Positions 61,701 to 64,000 of a stretch of DNA of 64,000 nt are shown piece after piece. Below the pieces are notes generated by a model that did no database searches, was not told where the DNA came from, and worked only from the letters and a program-made list of their open reading frames with translations. Source of the DNA: Diatrype stigma (taxonomy: Eukaryota > Ascomycota > Sordariomycetes > Xylariales > Diatrypaceae). Location of the stretch: contig JAKJXP020000001.1 of NCBI GenBank assembly GCA_022225965.2, positions 310,001-374,000 of the forward strand. The letters are read 5' to 3'. How positions within the stretch are numbered: the first letter of the stretch is position 1; each line of letters starts with the position of its first letter. A program made the translations under genes and the position numbers.

Positions 61701-61850
61701 GGTCTTTGAAGCTGCAACACCAATTGCCATAGCAGAAGTACTTTGTTAATACCTTTCCAGATTAGAAATCCTTATGATGGTGCTTACAAACCGAAGTAAC
61801 GATAGGTACTCATAATGTACTATACTATGACAGCTATTCCGGCTGCTTCA
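58749..61850. other. Gene-poor region
   Basis: No supportable gene. The longest open frame (59503-59964, minus, 153 codons) has no recognisable domain and no coding-like composition. Contains one TACTTCGTA at 60263 and a short tandem of GTACCATGGAC near 60790-60815. Confidence 0.5.
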
Positions 61851-61856
61851 GGATTT

Positions 61857-61924
61857 TGGTGGCTTCAAAAGAGTTTTGTTCGGCCGAAGTGTATTGCGGG
61901 CCAAAACCCTTTTGGAACCAGCTT
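61857..61924. repeat. Short inverted repeat (hairpin)
   Basis: TGGTGGCTTCAAAAGAGTTT near 61857-61878 is inverted, with a few mismatches, in CAAAACCCTTTTGGAACCAG near 61903-61922. A spacer of about 25 bases lies between the arms. It sits just left of the AT-rich retroelement and may mark a transposon end. Confidence 0.6.
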
Positions 61925-62039
61925 TTTAATTTGGACCTAGTTTTCCTTTTTTGGCTAGGCTATAGGTAGGGCACCTACCTGTTGCTAAGACTTTATAGGT
62001 TAGGATAAGAAAGTTTCCATTATCGTGCATAGCCTAATG

Positions 62040-64000
62040 GGTAATTGTAATTTCGTAGCTTATATATATATAATCGTAATCGTAACCGTAATAATAAGCC
62101 TTATATGTATAATGTAACCTTATAATTCGTAAATCTTAAGTTTAATTTTAATAATGCCGGAAAAAAAAAAAAAGTTTAGCTAGCTTTCCGGCTAGTATAT
62201 ATACCTAATATATTAATTAGCTTAATAATATTATTCTTCTTTTTGGACCTAGCTTCGGTTTTGTTAGTAAGTACGTACGTATAATTAAAGAAAGCAAATA
62301 ACAATTGGGTAAAACGGTTATGTATTAAAGTGTTTAAGATAAGAAGAAATCTATTTAAGAAACTGCTAGCGGAAGCCTATAGTTATATAGAACTAGCTTA
62401 TTTATATAATAGTAACGCATATTAATGTATTAAAATATAATTATTATTTACTTTGTTTTCTTTCGCGATTTAATCGCGAACTATGCCGTCGACTTAACTA
62501 CATAACTTTCTATTTTTTAAATTATTATTCCCTTTTTACTTATTCTTTTAATTTTATATTAACCTCGTTGCAATTAATTAACGACTTTATCGATTTATTA
62601 AGAAACGCCTTCGTTATAGCGTTAATCGGGTTGCAATTATTATGGATTTATCGGATTTTATTTATTTTTTTATTTTTATACGATTAACGAAAAGTTATAA
62701 AATTAATTATTAATCGCTTTTCGTTAATGCTTCTTATTTGTACCAGGTATTAATATAAGAAAAAAAAATCCGTATAAAGAACGAACGGAACGCAAAAAAG
62801 AATTAAACGTTCCAGGATCGTATTAATGATATAATGAATAACGTATTCGACGTTAAAGCCTTATATTATGCTATAAATCTCGCTAGCGAAAACGTTTCGA
62901 ATTATTCTCTTGCATTTAATGGACGACTAATAAATAACATTGCTAACGACGGTAAATTTATTGGTTTAAGGCGTAAATTTTTCGTTTCCAAATACGATAA
63001 CGTATTCGATTTATAAGTTTAGGTCCTTATTATTCGTAAAGGATTCATCGACGAAAACATATAATCGAAAATCCTAAAAATCCAGTTAAATATAATTAAA
63101 TTTGCGGTTCTTATTGTTTATTTGCTATTAAATCTGAACGTTTAATAATTTAGCTTTTTTAAGGCCAGGCTTCATATATTGAACAGCCGTGGAATAATTA
63201 AAGGTTGCTTCGGATTAACAGATAAAAAAAATATAAACTTTTCGGGCTTTTTATTCGATATATCTTTTAAATATATCCGATATCTTAAAATTAAGTAATG
63301 CCAGCTTTTTAGCTTGTTCCTTTTGGATCGTTAAGAAACTATTGCCTTTAAAGTGAATAACGAAACGCAAACCATTAAAGTCTTCCGTAATTCCATTTTT
63401 TAGGATTTTTTATAAACGCGCCTTAATATTAGCTTTAATTAACGCTTCGTTTTCTTTTTTTATAAATTTCGCCGTACCGATATTAAGGGTATCGTTAATT
63501 TAAAAACCTATTATACCGAAAAATTGGCCGATACGGATAATTAATAAGCATAAATCGAAAAATAAAAGGTCCATATATAATTCCTATTAATAATGGCGAA
63601 AATAAATTTCAAATTAATACGTATTCGATTCGGCTAGTCCGTATAATAATTTCATAATACGCAATATCGTTCTTTCGGGATATTTATTTTTTAATTCCGA
63701 TAAAAATCGTATAAAGATAATGCGTTTCATGGGCGTTTTAAATTAAATATAAGCCATAGTAATATTTCGGATTATTATCTTTATATCTAGGTATTGCAAA
63801 ATAAATGCTAGGGCCATAATTAATCGTTAATTTATCCGTTAAATAATAAAGGCATAAATTATAATAAAGTTCTTATTAGGATTTCCATATTCTTAAACGA
63901 CCAGGCGGAACTTTTCGTAAGGGCCTAATATATTTTTCCCTTTAATTTCGCGAATTATTCGGAACTTAAAGATAATAGCCTTTTAATAAATGGCTTTATT
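62040..64000 (-). pseudogene. RIP-degraded Ty1/copia reverse transcriptase-RNase H region
   Basis: AT-rich DNA with RIP-like composition running off the right edge. On the minus strand, broken by many stops, it reads as the 3' half of a fungal copia polyprotein. Around 63620-63720 is ELKNKYPERTILRI followed by LLYGLAES, matching the reverse transcriptase PLYG-[IL]-[AP]-ES segment. Around 63300-63500 are DTLNIGT and FNGLRF. Around 63000-63200, RLYVFVDESFTNNKDLN matches the RNase H Asp block, FTDASFANNQDL-like. Stops fall where Trp/Gln codons would be (TGG or CAA to TAA/TAG), as RIP predicts. No functional protein remains. The 3' LTR should lie at about 61900-62500 but was not delimited. Confidence 0.8.

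Noticed and set aside
62834..63016. 60-codon plus-strand frame in the AT-rich right end
   Set aside because: Antisense shadow of the degraded copia RNase H region read on the minus strand.

Overview
The window is nuclear DNA of a filamentous ascomycete, most likely a plant-biomass-degrading Pezizomycotina fungus (probably Sordariomycetes). The evidence is: short introns of about 47-122 bp with GTANGT donors and CTAAC branch points; a Zn2Cys6 regulator; a cellobiose dehydrogenase with a fungal cellulose-binding module; orthologues of yeast NMA111, VPS10, RPB7 and MPO1; and AT-rich blocks that look like repeat-induced point mutation (RIP) of transposons. No rRNA, tRNA or CRISPR was recognised.

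Layout. 1-2593: 3' part of NMA111 (nuclear HtrA-like protease, cut by the window edge). 3603-5108: Zn2Cys6 transcription factor. 5289-6988 (-): five-exon protein kinase-like gene. 7520-10674 (-): twelve-exon secreted cellobiose dehydrogenase (cytochrome + GMC flavin domain + CBM1). 11031-15724: a large repeat structure made of two direct units, each a long imperfect fold-back of a minisatellite, with C/G-run hairpins and a nested MITE. 15840-16690: AT-rich decayed element holding a solo LTR. 18856-23520: VPS10 sorting receptor. 24966-27028: membrane protein gene with two apparent compensating frameshifts. 29137-31981 (-): conserved fungal protein with an unusual 1.08-kb intron. 38235-40376 (-): lysine 2,3-aminomutase-like radical SAM enzyme with a mitochondrial-type leader. 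46298-46985 (-): RPB7. 48572-49428: MPO1. 50171-51970 (-): low-complexity protein with an N-terminal Cys/His motif. 58587-58748: a 53-residue Cys-rich protein. 62040-64000: RIP-degraded Ty1/copia reverse transcriptase/RNase H region on the minus strand, running off the right edge.

The genes do not form one pathway. Housekeeping genes (proteolysis, endosomal sorting, transcription, fatty-acid oxidation) are interspersed with accessory genes (CDH, aminomutase, regulators) and with 6-kb gene-poor stretches. The gene-poor stretches carry TACCTAGGTA-type low-complexity DNA and a recurrent 9-mer, TACGAAGTA. All exon structures were joined by hand from reading frame, splice signals and family fit; boundaries may be off by a few bases.
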